Shown: positions 11,914 to 22,921 of the stretch, one piece after another | How the letters are laid out: each line of letters opens with the position of its first letter | Numbering within the stretch: position 1 is the first letter of the stretch | Assembly (NCBI RefSeq): GCF_963678635.1 | Contig: NC_087067.1 | Span: 56,517,964-56,581,963 of the forward strand | Source of the DNA: Symsagittifera roscoffensis | Lineage: Eukaryota; Xenacoelomorpha; Acoela; Convolutidae | Direction of reading: 5' to 3' | DNA: 64,000 bases | Position numbers and translations under genes: made by a program | Notes under the pieces: model-generated | Database searches by the model: none | Seen by the model: only the letters and a program-made list of their open reading frames with translations | What the model was told of the DNA's origin: nothing

Positions 11914-13054
11914 AAGAATAGATCAAAAATCATCAAAAATTGCGAACCAACAATCACATAGTCAGTCTTCACCGACATCATCCCAAGAAAAACCCACACC
12001 ATCTTCAACTATCCAAAACCCTCAAACATCTACACGAATTTTTTTTCAAGATAACCCATATACCTTTGAAGAACGACACGCTCGCTTATCAGAACCACTA
12101 GAACCAGTTCAACGACAAGCACCTCTAAGCGAACCAACATATAACTTATATCCAACACTACCACAAGAATTAAGTAGAATAAGAAATCCTAGTCAAAACC
12201 AAAATACAGTCGAAATAAATAGACAAATTATACACCCTCGACGAAACAGAAATTTTCAAACTCCCCGAGTTCATTTTGATATACCTCAATCCCCATCACA
12301 AAGTACACCAGAAAATCCCATTGGTATATTACCAGAAACCCCTACGCTTCTTTCACAACGTAGTACCTCAAGCCTACCATCAGATTACTTAGGTTCAACA
12401 CCAACATCTGAACAAATACGTGAAAATCCCTTTAACCCTACAAACCAAACATCACGACTACCATACTGGACAACACATTCATTCACACAAGGTGAACCAA
12501 ATTTAATCAATGATCCAATAGACATTTCTACGGATACAACAACATCCTCATCACTACCAGAAACATTATCACTACCATCAACACCATCAATAAGCCAGAT
12601 TTCACCACCACCTTTTAACTTAAATTTCCCAAATAACCTCGACGCTAGATATCGAGAACAATCATCAACAAATATTCCTTTAAGACTAGACTGGAATACA
12701 TTCACAGCACCTCCACCATTATTTGGACAACACCTTGAAAGTAACCGACTCCACAGTTGGGCACTAAATAGACTACAATATAGACAAGACATTCACGAAG
12801 ACATTCGTGCTCATAACATCCAAATACTCCAACAGAATAGTCTACAATTGAAATTTGAAATCACGGTTAAATTAAACAACATTACTCAACATCCCTATCC
12901 ATTAAATCCACCAAATATAACAGCTCAATCCCTACCACCACCATTTATAACAACTGAAGTAATATACAAATACGACAGATATACCAAAAAGACAATTGGT
13001 TACATCACATTTTATAACCCATATTCAGGATTGTCATACACATGTATATTCTAA
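11914..13054 (+). CDS. AUG-less Pro/Ser/Thr-rich ORF, copy A
   Basis: This open frame of about 375 codons contains essentially no Met codon, ending ...YSGLSYTCIF at 13054. Its N-terminal two-thirds is a disordered Pro/Ser/Thr/Gln/Asn-rich region (SLPETLSLPSTPSISQ). The C-terminal third is more globular (LHSWALNRLQYRQDIHEDI, KFEITVKLNNI, TTEVIYKYDRYT). It is collinear with the same frame in B and C. It overlaps the env ATG (13042) by 13 nt. Only one ATG in any frame lies between 11914 and env (about 12510). How it is started is unclear: splicing to an upstream exon or a non-AUG start. Confidence 0.6.
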
Positions 13055-14713
13055 AAATTTTAATTTTTCTCCAACTCCTTTTTCTAATAACCTCAAATGA
13101 AAACATAAACCCTTCCCCCCGCACAGGACCCCAAGATTTATTAGTAACACATTACGATTGTGACGAAAACGAACAAAAAACATTACACAAATATGCAATA
13201 AATCAAGTATCACAATGCGAAACAGAACCACAAGCTATAGAAACAACAAATGTAATAGCGACACTTTATTCAAAAGCCCGAGCAACAACAGTTAAAGGAT
13301 ATAAATTCACAGCGACATTTTCCGAAAAGAAAGTACATTGTTCACAAGTCTCAAATGGAAATAAAAACCGACTTGACCACGAATCATTCTACCAAAGTAA
13401 TATCGAACGACTTCTACATCTCAATCCCGAAGATTGTAAAAACGAGTTACTAAGACTCAATATCACAAGAAATAAAAACACTGATAGAAAATTAGTATAT
13501 TTCCAAGTTTTTGCAGATTCTGTACATCAAGCAGAACTTGAAAGATATCAAGGACATATAAAATTAGATGAAAAATACCCATACAACGGCGCACACAGAA
13601 GATTAACTTATGATATACACGATAAACACTGGATATCACACATTGGTATAAATGACCCATCAAACTGCAAAGCAGACACAAAAAATAAAGGATATCAAGA
13701 AATCATGTTTTTTGATTGGAAAATACAACTCGAAAAAATACAACTCACACGCGATTTATCAGACAACACAATGATCTATCAAGGAATTAGATTACCTTGT
13801 AAAAACGACCAAGGCTATTGTGACCCTACAACACGAACACAAGCAACAATTGTTTGGTTCCCTGAAGACACATGTACAACATTTCAAGTAGCAAAAATAC
13901 ACGCTCGTATGATAAAATTTCACGAAAAATATTTCATACAATCAATTCCATACGACCAAGTCCATCCGTCACGAAGACAAAGTTCTGATTTTAGAAACAT
14001 ACACAATATAGAAAATAAATTGACACGTTTTCAAATATATCAAGAAACAGAACTTGCATGTAAATACAGAAATCCACTTCACAAAACACAATACTCCGAG
14101 ATATTAGTTGAATACGAAAAAGGATTCGACATGATCACTGGAAAAGTAAAAATCGACCCATACGCCACAAGTCACCCTATAAACGAAGGAACATCATATA
14201 TACATCTTAGAAAAATTGACTATTTTATACGCAATGTTTAACTTTATAGGATTTCTTTTTTCGCTTTTAAAAGGAATCTATAATACATGCGCTATACACA
14301 CACAAGTAAATAGACAAGCAAGTGTAGCACGCATACTATTTGCAGGATTTTTTGGAATTTTTTCATCATCCATAAACAAAATTCTTTTAGATGCACAATT
14401 AAAGGAATACAACACAAAAATAGCAACAAAACAGAACACATACGACGAAGAACATAACAATGTAGACATTACGCCTACAGCACCACAGTTACCACCACTA
14501 CCACATAACCATCCATTATCACTAGTCCCACGAAATTTTCGAAATTTAGCAATAACAAATAATCCAAATTTTAGACCAACCATATCACAAAGTCCCATTC
14601 AACATATAATGACACACCACCCCCTAGATGAAAATACATATGAACAAATTATAGAACAACCCCATACCACCGCTTTTCAGTCTCAAAATAATAATTTTTT
14701 TAGCCCACGATGA
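13042..14713 (+). pseudogene. env: Envelope glycoprotein, chuvirus-like, copy A (large internal deletion)
   Basis: It starts with a hydrophobic signal peptide (ILIFLQLLFLITS) and a Cys-bearing ectodomain (YDCDE, LPCKNDQGYCDP, FPEDTCTTF). Near 14200 the sequence jumps from the ectodomain directly to the membrane anchor (YAMFNFIGFLFSLLKG), losing nearly 1 kb that is present in copy B. A TACAT microhomology at the joint and a frame change put it out of phase. The cytoplasmic tail frame ends at TGA 14711-14713 overlapping the orfZ ATG. This is a dead copy. The relationship to chuvirus-type glycoproteins is judged from the cysteine and motif layout, not from a search. Confidence 0.8.
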
Positions 14714-15362
14714 GCTGACAACTTGGATCCCTACACCGCTCAAATTCACACCCAACCAACCTCAACACTCCAATTACAATAATTCCACTTTTTGCCTTCC
14801 CACCACCCGATTTCCCAACCAGTAATATAACATCAGGCATGAATTCAGACACTAATTCACACATCTCAGTTTTATACTCCATCTCACAACTCAATAACCC
14901 AGATATTGAAACCCCTGACGAATTTGCAGACTCTGAACCATCTCCATCCAATAATTTTCAAACCAATCCCTCAGTTTTTTCGAAACCCCCTTTTCAACCA
15001 CTCCCATCCATTTCTACACCATCCTATGCTTCACAAGTTACCCCAACCTACTCCTCATTTCATTCAGACCGATCATCCAATTCTCCAGATACTCCCCAAA
15101 TCTCCCAGGAACTAGATAATTTTATCACCTTACAACAACAACCCTTCCACCTTGAAAACCCCACTATAAATCAAATTTCATCCACAATAGAATCATCAAA
15201 CCCACCTACCCTTACACCCTCTTCAGCCTATACCGCATCATTAGCACCATCATCTACATCCACCGAATCATCTCTTAGCACTAATAGAGCTTACCGCACT
15301 TTCAAAAGAAAATTCCCAAACCATCCATTTCCAACAAAACCAGGAACAGCACGTGAATATAT
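14710..15362 (+). pseudogene. orfZ N-terminal part, copy A (split by copy B)
   Basis: The ATG overlaps the env stop (ATGA). The third codon is TGA here where copy B has CGA. After it the frame is open from 14839 as a Pro/Ser/Thr-rich disordered region, with IETPDEFADSEPSPS, TPSYASQVTPTYS and ELDNFITLQQQ, then a basic patch (RAYRTFKRKFPNHPF) ending GTAREYI. Element B is inserted at this point. The gene resumes at 34247. Confidence 0.75.
15359..15362. repeat. Target site duplication ATAT, left copy (element B)
   Basis: ATAT precedes the LTR of copy B and is repeated at 34243-34246. Removing B and one copy joins GTGAATATAT to AAATCATCC, which restores the orfZ codons read in copy B itself. Confidence 0.95.
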
Positions 15363-15773
15363 TGAGTTATGACCGATGGGTATAACTCATAGAGTAATTT
15401 CGGATAGGGTACACCGTCTGCTCGTCACGCTATCTTATTTTCGGCCGGATAGATTCGTGCAACTTCTTAGTCTAATACCGATCCTAATCTTACTCTTTTA
15501 CTTATCTAGTCTCAGGTTGTTTAACTAGTCTCTGCTAGGCTCAATAGATCTAGGGTATACTGGTTTATTGCGGTTGCTGAAGTCTTCTTGGAGAGTCAAC
15601 TAATTTCTAAGTTAAATTCAAATCTCTCTGGTGCTGAAATTACAAGTAATTTCAGCACTTACAAATAAGTGGGTTGTTAGTTAGATGGATCATGATTGGT
15701 TAATATTAAATACTTTACAGTGGTAAAATATCTAATTTATCCAATCATAAAATAAAGTTTAGATCAGGTTCCA
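15363..15773 (-). repeat. 3' LTR of copy B
   Basis: 411 bp, plus-strand ends TGAGTTATGACC and CAGGTTCCA. It contains a perfect 13-bp inverted repeat with 2-nt spacer (GTGCTGAAATTAC / GTAATTTCAGCAC) around 15630-15657 and a 9-bp inverted repeat near one end (ATGAGTTAT / ATAACTCAT). It has 4 mismatches to its partner at 33832-34242. Confidence 0.97.
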
Positions 15774-17368
15774 CCCATCCGGGTTTTACAGAGTTTTTTA
15801 GAATAGTTTTTCTGCAATTCGAAGGATGGATGATGGACGTTGATATTTGGCGAACATCATATTTCTTCTGGGTTCTCTTGTTGGAGAAGTTCCAGGTTTG
15901 ATCGTTGTGTCATCTTATGACAACGACTGGGTTTTCGCAACAAACTCAAATCTGATTTCAGAATAGTTGGCTATGTCAGGTTTTTCTGTTTCATTGATGA
16001 GAACTTCTTTGTGTTTGATCTTGTCTGGGAATGGCGTGGAGATTGTGCGTGGAAGGGATGCTTGGTTACTCGGATCTGTACGTATACTTGAACATCGAGG
16101 TGGTCATTGGTCTAGTTCAATGAAGTCCTTTTCTGCGAAGTCAAGTCGTACTCTAAATCCTTTGAGTTTTGATTGTGAGCGGCATATTGATTGTGGTTGG
16201 CCATTCTTTTTCGAGTGTAGTGGGGTCGTTTTGTCGTTGGATGTTCGTCCTTGGTGTTGTATTCTGATCTATGTATTGCATAATATAATTTACATTTTAT
16301 AAAACTTTTATTAGTTTAATATTTTTTAATTATGATTTTAGTTAGTTGTTTTCACAAAAGCTTTTTGTTTTAGTTCAGTTATTTTGAAGAGTTACTCACC
16401 CTTGAGTAGCTCTTATTAAAAATAGGAGTGTGGTCACAAAGCGTGGATGTAGCACGGTGGGTTAGGCCGGCTATAGAGCATGCTCAGGACGTCCTCTTCT
16501 GGTGGGTTAGGCCAGGAGTGGGAGTATGATTGCATGCGGTTTTTGTGAGAGGTCCTGTTATGTGACAACGTTTTATGTTATGTTTGTTGTGATTTCTCTT
16601 ATGTTTTGTTGGTTGTGTCCTTTTTTCAAAAATCAAATTGTTTGTGGTATAAGTTTGTCTTTCGACTTTTTTGTGTTTTATTATTTCTTTCTTAGACTTT
16701 ATAATAGTCTTCAAAAGAATAAATTATCCAGTTTTAAACTGGGTTAATCCGGTTTGGGTACCGTTTGGTTTTCTTTTCTTAGTCATGCTGTTATGCTATG
16801 TGTTGTGGTGTTTAGTAAGCTGCATTGGTTAGTTTTGTTTAGTATATAATTCCTTTCCAACCGGGTTAAGGGAAAGTTTGAAACTTGTTATTGTGTGTTA
16901 GAGTTGTTGAGTGTGAAAGCTTGAAACTGAAATTCTTTATTTTAAACAATTCTTCGTGGGCGAGCTATGCGAGTGTGGATAGAATGTTTGTGCGAATGAA
17001 TGGAAATATCAAAAGGTTAGTACTGCATTTGATTTCTTATTAATTTACTACATAGAATTTCAATTTTACTGCTAGTTGTTGGGGAAAATTAAGCTACAAA
17101 TTTTCATCATTAGTAGATTTACTGCATTTGGGAAAAAATTTATAAATTAATTTACTGCATTGGTATTATATTTATTTAATTGTTGGTGCAAAAATTTAAT
17201 AGGGTTTTAAACAGTTTTTGAAGAAGTTTGCTACTTTTGATTTGTCTTTTGTGATTTTTTCAGATGATCGTTGGGTGAAGGCTAAAGTTCTAAAGAAAAC
17301 ATGGATAAAGAATGGTGAGTTTCTAATATTTTAATTAGTTAGTAATATGTATAATTCATACTTACCTG
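15774..17368 (-). promoter_or_regulatory. 3' region of copy B: intron signals and RNA hairpins
   Basis: This is about 1.6 kb between the orfZ stop and the LTR with no convincing sense gene. In element orientation a consensus donor CAG|GTAAGT follows the stop codon (GT at 17364-17365). A perfect TACTAAC branch-point string lies at 17016-17022. Farther on are two hairpins with the same loop, CCTAACCCA (16499-16515 and 16455-16470), and a third stem (16387-16414) with arms AAGAGCTACTC and GAGTAACTCTT. GGATGGG just before the LTR is the only polypurine-like tract. The same layout is present in A and C. Confidence 0.6.
16387..16515 (-). ncRNA. Conserved twin-hairpin RNA element, copy B
   Basis: In element orientation: CTGG-CCTAACCCA-CCAG, then palindromes GGACGTCC and GCATGC, then CCGG-CCTAACCCA-CCG, then a longer stem closed by AAGAG/CTCTT. 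The stems differ between the two hairpins while the 9-nt loop is identical. All parts are preserved in A (36269-36396) and in C (45181-45308). This looks like a functional cis-acting RNA structure, for example for export or packaging, not a separate transcript. Confidence 0.55.
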
Positions 17369-19176
17369 TTAGTCGTCGGGGAAGAAACCGTGGGGGAAGA
17401 TGTCGTGGATGAGATCGGAAGTTGTTAGTAGTTTAGCTAAGATGCGGATGATATTTTTAGTTTGAAGCAGTGGCCAACGCAATTGAAGTGCTTTAATGGT
17501 GGTTAGTTCTTCAGTGCCAACTGCAAATTCATAAGGTGTGTTTTGGATTAGATTATATAATTTGTGATTGAATTTAGTGTTATGGATGAATTCTAAAATG
17601 GGGATTTCTATAGGTTGTACAAACTCGTGTGGGATAAGGAAGGGTCGGGATTCTTCGGCGTTGAGTGTCTTGGTGATGGGGCAGAAGATATACATTTGGG
17701 TTATGGGATCATAATTTCGAAGAATACCATGAAGGTTAGTATCTTTTATGCAATATGTGAAGTTAAGAAAGAATGGTGAGGTGTATTTGGAATTGATGAA
17801 TTGAAAACGATGGTGTGGTTGTCTGGAGGGAGTGTGTAGGTCAAAGTGATTTTGGATGAAACGATAATAAGTATATGTGTGTGTTTGTTTAGTACGCAAC
17901 ATAATATCGTGTGAGCAGTGCAAATCTCTTTCATGTGGTGCAAGGAAATGAAAGGTCAGTGAAAACATTTGGAAGCGTTCTTTAAAACTTTCGTAGGCTT
18001 GTGTGTCTGTTAGTGCTTCTGAAATTATGTGGTCAAACTTGCGATCGAAGATATTTAGTGTAAATACATATGGTGTCTTAATGAAAAATTTCTCGGTGAT
18101 CTGTGGATTAGCGAAGCGATCGTCGTCTAAGAATTGATCTTGGTTAGTTCTGATGATGTTATGATCGTAATATTCTAGTGTATATTCATTAGCTCGGGGT
18201 GCAGTGTGTGTTTTTAGTGATTTTTTATATCCAATGTAAGTAAATTGTCTAGGTGTTAGTGGTGTAGTGAGTCGATATAGTATATACTTATTTCGTTCTA
18301 TATCGATGTGAGTGTTAGATAAAGGTAAGCAAAGGGGATTAGTAAAATGATAATATGATGTCCAATGGAGTGTAGGCATTAAAACGTGTTCGTCTACAAA
18401 GTTACGTGTTTCGTTAGTGTCGTGAGGGGTGTTTAAGGTGTATTGTGGAAATGAGGGTAAGGTGATAGCTAAAAATTCTTTTGTGTTAGTGTGATTTGGG
18501 TGATTTATATATTCACGGGCTGTTCCTGGTTTTGCTGGGAAAGGATGGTTGGGGAACTTTCTTTTAAAAGTGCGGTAAGCTCTATTAGTGCTGAGTGAAG
18601 ATTCAGTAGATGTGGATGATGGTGCTAATGATTCGGTATAAAATGAAGAGGGTGTAGGGGTAGGAGGGTTGGATGAGTCTATTGTGGATGAGATTTGGTT
18701 TATGGTTGGGGTGTCAAGGTGGTAGGGTTGTTGTTGTAGGGTAATGAAATTATCTAATTCTGGGGAGATTCGGGGGTGTCTGGAGAATGAGATGATTGGT
18801 CTGAGTGAAGTGGGGAGTAGGTTGGAGTGACTTGGGAAGCATAAGAGGGTGTAGACTTGATTGGGTCAGGGTTATTTGGTAGTATGGGTTGAAAAGGGGG
18901 TTGGGAAAAATTTAAGGAATTGGTGTGAAAATGATGAGATGGAGATGGTTCAGAGTCGGCAAATTCATCGGGGGTTTCAATATTCGGGTTATTGAGTTGT
19001 GAGGTGGAGTATAAAACTGAGATGTGTGAATTAGTATCGGAATTCATGCCGGATGTTACATTACTGGTTGGGAAATCGGGTGGCGGGAAAGCAAAAAGTG
19101 GTATTATTGTAATGGGAGTAGTAAGGTTGGTTGGGTGGGAATTTGAACGGTGTAGGGATCCAAGTTGTCGGCTCAT
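17369..19176 (-). pseudogene. orfZ, novel accessory protein, copy B
   Basis: About 600 codons. The ATG (19176) overlaps the env stop as ATGA. The first ~210 residues are disordered and Pro/Ser/Thr-rich (MSRQLGSLHRSNSHP, IETPDEFADSEPSPS). A basic stretch (RAYRTFKRKFPNHPF) leads to a conserved ordered domain of about 380 residues ending HGFFPDD, rich in His, Phe and Tyr (ERDLHCSHDIMLRTK, LRNYDPITQMYIFCP, FAVGTEELTTIKAL). There is one missing base near 18770 relative to A. There is no signal peptide or membrane span, so a cytosolic or nuclear role is likely. I recognise no family. Preservation in three copies says it mattered to the element. Confidence 0.75.
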
Positions 19177-21791
19177 CGTGGGCTAAAAAAATTATTATTT
19201 TGAGACTGAAAAGTGGTGGTATGGGGTTGTTCAATAATTTGTTCATAAGTATTATCATCTTGTGATTGGTGTGTCATTATATGTTGGATGGGACTTTGTG
19301 ATATGGTTGGTCGAAAATTTGGATTATGTGTAATTGCTAAATTTCGAAAATTTCGTGGGACTAGGGATAGTGGATGGTTATGTGGTAAGGGTGGTAACTG
19401 TGGTGCTGTTGGAGTTGTGTCTACATTGTTATGTTCTTCGTCATATGTGTTCTGTCGTGTTGCTATTTTTGTATTGTATTCTTTTATTTGTGCGTCTAGA
19501 AGAATTTTGTTTATAGATGTAGAAAAGATTCCAAAAAATCCTGCAAAGAGTATGCGTGCTACACTTGCTTGTCTGTTTACTTGTGTGTGTATAGCACATG
19601 TGTTATAGATTCCTTTTAAAAGTGAGAAAAGAAATCCAATAAAGTTAAACATTGCGTATAAAATAGTCAATTTTTCTAAGATGTAGTAGGGCCATCCTAG
19701 AAAATCAAGAATTTTGTTCTTGAGTGTAACAAAGCTAAAAATATTGATAGGTGATATATCTTGGGGACGGTATTTTTCACCGTTTAGATATATATAATCT
19801 TTAATGTCTTTAAAATATCCGCTATAGTCCTGTGTATAGATGTCTGCAAATCCTGCGGTTTCGGCAAGTTTGCGTAAGTTTTGGTCAATTGATTGTCTTT
19901 GTATTGTGTCCATTTGTGTTAATAATTCTTGGAATTGTTGTGTTCGAATGTGATGTTGAATATCTGATTTTGAGTATATTCCTATTGGTTGTAAGTCTAT
20001 GTTTGGGTTTCGAGCGATAGCGCGAATGCTTTCTGGTGAAAGTTTTTTGAGTGGCTGCATTAATGTTGGATATGGGGTGAGAAGGTAATATTTATCTTCA
20101 TCAGGGTTTAGTTGTACTACATTGTGGCTATTTTCTGATCCACATGGGACTGCGGTATCCCAGAAATAGGTTCTTCGTGAAAGCGTGTCAACGAAATGTA
20201 CTTTGTTCTTATAAAAGATAGGGATTCTTTTATAGCATCGTTTGTCTTCAAAAACGTATAATGGTGATACTTTTTTAGTACAAGTATAAAACCATAAGAT
20301 GTTTCCTTCATAGTCTAAAAAATTTGATCTATTTCCTGATAGTAAATATCCTGCGTAGGGTATTTTTAATACTGCTAGTGCGAGTGATTGTAATATTTGT
20401 GTTCTTTCTAATTCGCATAATTGGTGTAGTGTTTCTAATTCAGAGAGTGACATTTCTTGAAAAATTCGGCTAATCGTGTAGTCTAGTTTCATATCTAAGT
20501 GAATATCATAGTGGATATTACCGAAATATGTACTATTCATTAGTGATAGTTCTTGTAAACGTGTGCTGTGATCGTCTTGGGGTTTTAAATGTCCACCAGA
20601 TTGACCTGTATTCTTTTGAAAATGAACTGGTATGTATGATGTTCCTTCATTTGGAGGATGACTTGTGGCGTATGGGTCGACTTTTATTTTTCCAGTGGTC
20701 ATGTCGAATCCATTTTCGTATTCAACTAATATTTCGGAGTACTGTGTTCTGTGGAGTGGGTTTCTGTATTTACATGCAAGTTCTGTTTCTTGATATATTT
20801 GAAAACGTGTTAATTTATTTTCTATATTATGAATGTTTCTAAAATTAGAACTTATTTTTCGTAATGGATTTACTTGTTCATATGGTATTGATTGTATAAA
20901 ATATTTTTCGTGAAATTTTATCATACGAGCGTGTATTTTTGCTACTTGAAATGTTGTACATGTGTCTTCAGGGAACCAAACAATTGTTGCTTGTGTTCGT
21001 GTTGTAGGGTCGCAATAACCTTGGTCGTTTTTACAAGGTAATCTGATTCCTTGATAGATCATTGTGTTGTCTGATAAATCTCGTGTGAATTGTATTTTTT
21101 CGAGTTGTATTTTCCAATCGAAAAACATGATCTCTTGGTATCCTTTGTTTTTTGTGTCTGCTTTGCAGTTTGATGGGTCAATTATACCAATGTCTGGTAT
21201 CCAATGTTTATCGTGTATATCATAAGTTAATCGTCCGTGTGCGCCGTTATATGGGTACTTTTCATCTAATTTTATATGTCCTTGATATTTTTCAAGTTCT
21301 GCTTGATGTACAGAATCTGAAAAAACTTGGAAATTTACTAACTTTCTATCTGTGTTTTTATTTTTTGTGATGTTTAGTCGGAGTAACTCGTTTTTACAAT
21401 CTTCGGGATTGAGATGTAAAAGTCGTTCTATATTACTCTGATAGAATGATTCATGGTCAAGTCGGTTTTTATTTCCGTTTGAGACTTGTGAACAATGTAC
21501 TTTCTTTTCAGAAAATGTTGCTGTGAATTTATATCCTATAACTGTAGTTGCTCAGGCTTTTGAATAGAGTGTCGCTATTACATTTGTTGTTTCTATGGCT
21601 TGGGGTTCTGTTTCGCATTGTGATACATGATTTAATGCATACTTGTGTAGTGTTTTTTGTTCGTTTTCTTCACAATCGTAATGTGTTACTAATAAATCTT
21701 GGGGTCCTGTGCGGCGAGAAGGGTTTATGTTTTGATTTGAGATTACTGGAAAAAGGAGGTGGAGAAAAATTAATAACTTTAGAATATACAT
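19173..21791 (-). pseudogene. env: Envelope glycoprotein, chuvirus-like, copy B
   Basis: About 872 residues with one in-frame TGA (21552-21554, CGA in A). Layout: signal peptide 1-19; ectodomain with YDCEE near residue 35, repeated Cys pairs (LPCKNDQGYCDP, EDTCTTF), a long helical segment (SELETLHQLCELERTQILQ) and Cys near FYTCTKK and TAVPCGS. The membrane anchor is at about 708-732 (YAMFNFIGFLFSLLKG), with a second hydrophobic stretch at about 747-765 and a tail of about 100 residues with PPLP. The cysteine and helix arrangement is that of chuvirus/mononegavirus-type glycoproteins, known from other invertebrate LTR elements. It would mediate membrane fusion. The assignment is from memory of family features and needs a profile search. 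Confidence 0.8.
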
Positions 21792-22921
21792 GTGTATGAT
21801 AATCCTGAGTATGGGTTATAAAATGTGATGTAACCAATTGTCTTTTTGGTATATCTGTCGTATTTATATATTACTTCAGTGGTTATAAATGGTGGTGGTA
21901 GTGATTGAGCTGTTATGTTTGGTGGATTTAATGGGTAGGGATGTTGAGTAATGTTGTTTAATTTAACTGTGATTTCAAACTTTAATTGTAAACTGTTTTG
22001 TTGGAGTATTTGGATATTATGATCACGTATGTCTTCGTGAATGTCTTGTCTATATTGTAGTCTATTAAGTGCCCAGTTGTGAAGGCGATTACTTTCTAGA
22101 TGTTGTCCAAATAATGGTGGAGGTGCTGTGAATGTATTCCAGTCTAGTCTTAAAGGAATAGTTGTTGATGATTGTTCTCGATATCTTGCGTCGAGATTAT
22201 TTGGGAAATTTAAGTTAAAAGGTGGTGGTGAAATCTGGCTTATTGATGGTGTTGATGGTAGTGATAATGTTTCTGGTAGTGATGAGGATGTTGTTGTATC
22301 CGTAGAAATATCTATTGGATCGTTAATTAAATTTGGTTCACCTTGTGTGATTGAATGTGTTGTCCAATATGGTAGTCGCGATGCCTGATTTGGGGGGTTA
22401 AAGGGATTTTCATGTATTTGTTCAGATGTTGGTGTTGAACCTAAGTAATCTGATGGTAGGCTTGAGGTGCTACGTTGTGAAAGAAGCGTAGGGGTTTCTG
22501 GAAATATACCAATGGGGTTTTCTGGAGTGTTTTGTGATGGTGATTGAGGTATATCAAAATGAACTCGGGGAGTTTGAAAATTTCTGTTTCGTCGAGGATG
22601 TATAATTTGTCTATTGATTTCGACTGTATTTTGGTTTTGACTAGGATTTCTTATTCTACTTAATTCTTGTGGTAGTGTTGGGTATAAGTTATATGTTGGT
22701 TCGCTTAGAGGTGCTTGTCGTTGAACTGGTTCTAGTGGTTCTGATAAGCGGGCGTGTCGTTCTTCAAAGGTATATGGGTTATTTTGAAAAGAAATTCGTG
22801 TAGATGTTTGGGGGTTTTGGGTAGTTGAAAGTGGTGTCCGGTTTTCTTGGGATGATGTCGGTGAAGACTGACTATGTGATTGTTGGGTAGCAATTTTTGA
22901 TAGCTTTTTTGGTTTATTCTT
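21779..22921 (-). CDS. AUG-less Pro/Ser/Thr-rich ORF, copy B
   Basis: About 380 open codons directly follow, in the same frame, the TAA of the membrane peptide, and they run uninterrupted to the stop at 21779-21781. No Met codon occurs. In the whole 1.1-kb region before the env ATG I find a single ATG (about 22411), out of frame. The N-terminus is Gln/Ser/Pro-rich. The middle has SLPETLSLPSTPSIS. The C-terminal third looks folded (WALNRLQYRQDIHEDI, FEITVKLNNI, EVIYKYDRYT). It ends 13 nt inside env. It could be made by splicing into the frame, by stop readthrough, or by a non-AUG start. The frame relation to the membrane peptide differs among the three copies, which argues against simple readthrough. 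Confidence 0.65.
   Translation of the reverse strand, partial: KNKPKKLSKIATQQSHSQSSPTSSQENRTPLSTTQNPQTSTRISFQNNPYTFEERHARLSEPLEPVQRQAPLSEPTYNLYPTLPQELSRIRNPSQNQNTVEINRQIIHPRRNRNFQTPRVHFDIPQSPSQNTPENPIGIFPETPTLLSQRSTSSLPSDYLGSTPTSEQIHENPFNPPNQASRLPYWTTHSITQGEPNLINDPIDISTDTTTSSSLPETLSLPSTPSISQISPPPFNLNFPNNLDARYREQSSTTIPLRLDWNTFTAPPPLFGQHLESNRLHNWALNRLQYRQDIHEDIRDHNIQILQQNSLQLKFEITVKLNNITQHPYPLNPPNITAQSLPPPFITTEVIYKYDRYTKKTIGYITFYNPYSGLSYTCIF

Noticed and set aside
15967-16302. Antisense ORF of 111 codons in the 3' region of B, also in A (36493-36816)
   Set aside because: Broken in copy C, and explained by similarity between A and B. No protein features; the same bases hold noncoding landmarks on the sense strand.
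16990-17330. Apparent antisense exons (AAAAG|GTTAGT; TTTTTTCAG|ATGATCG...AATG|GTGAGT)
   Set aside because: Joining them gives early stops in A and B. The GTTAGTA string is better read as a sense TACTAAC branch point.
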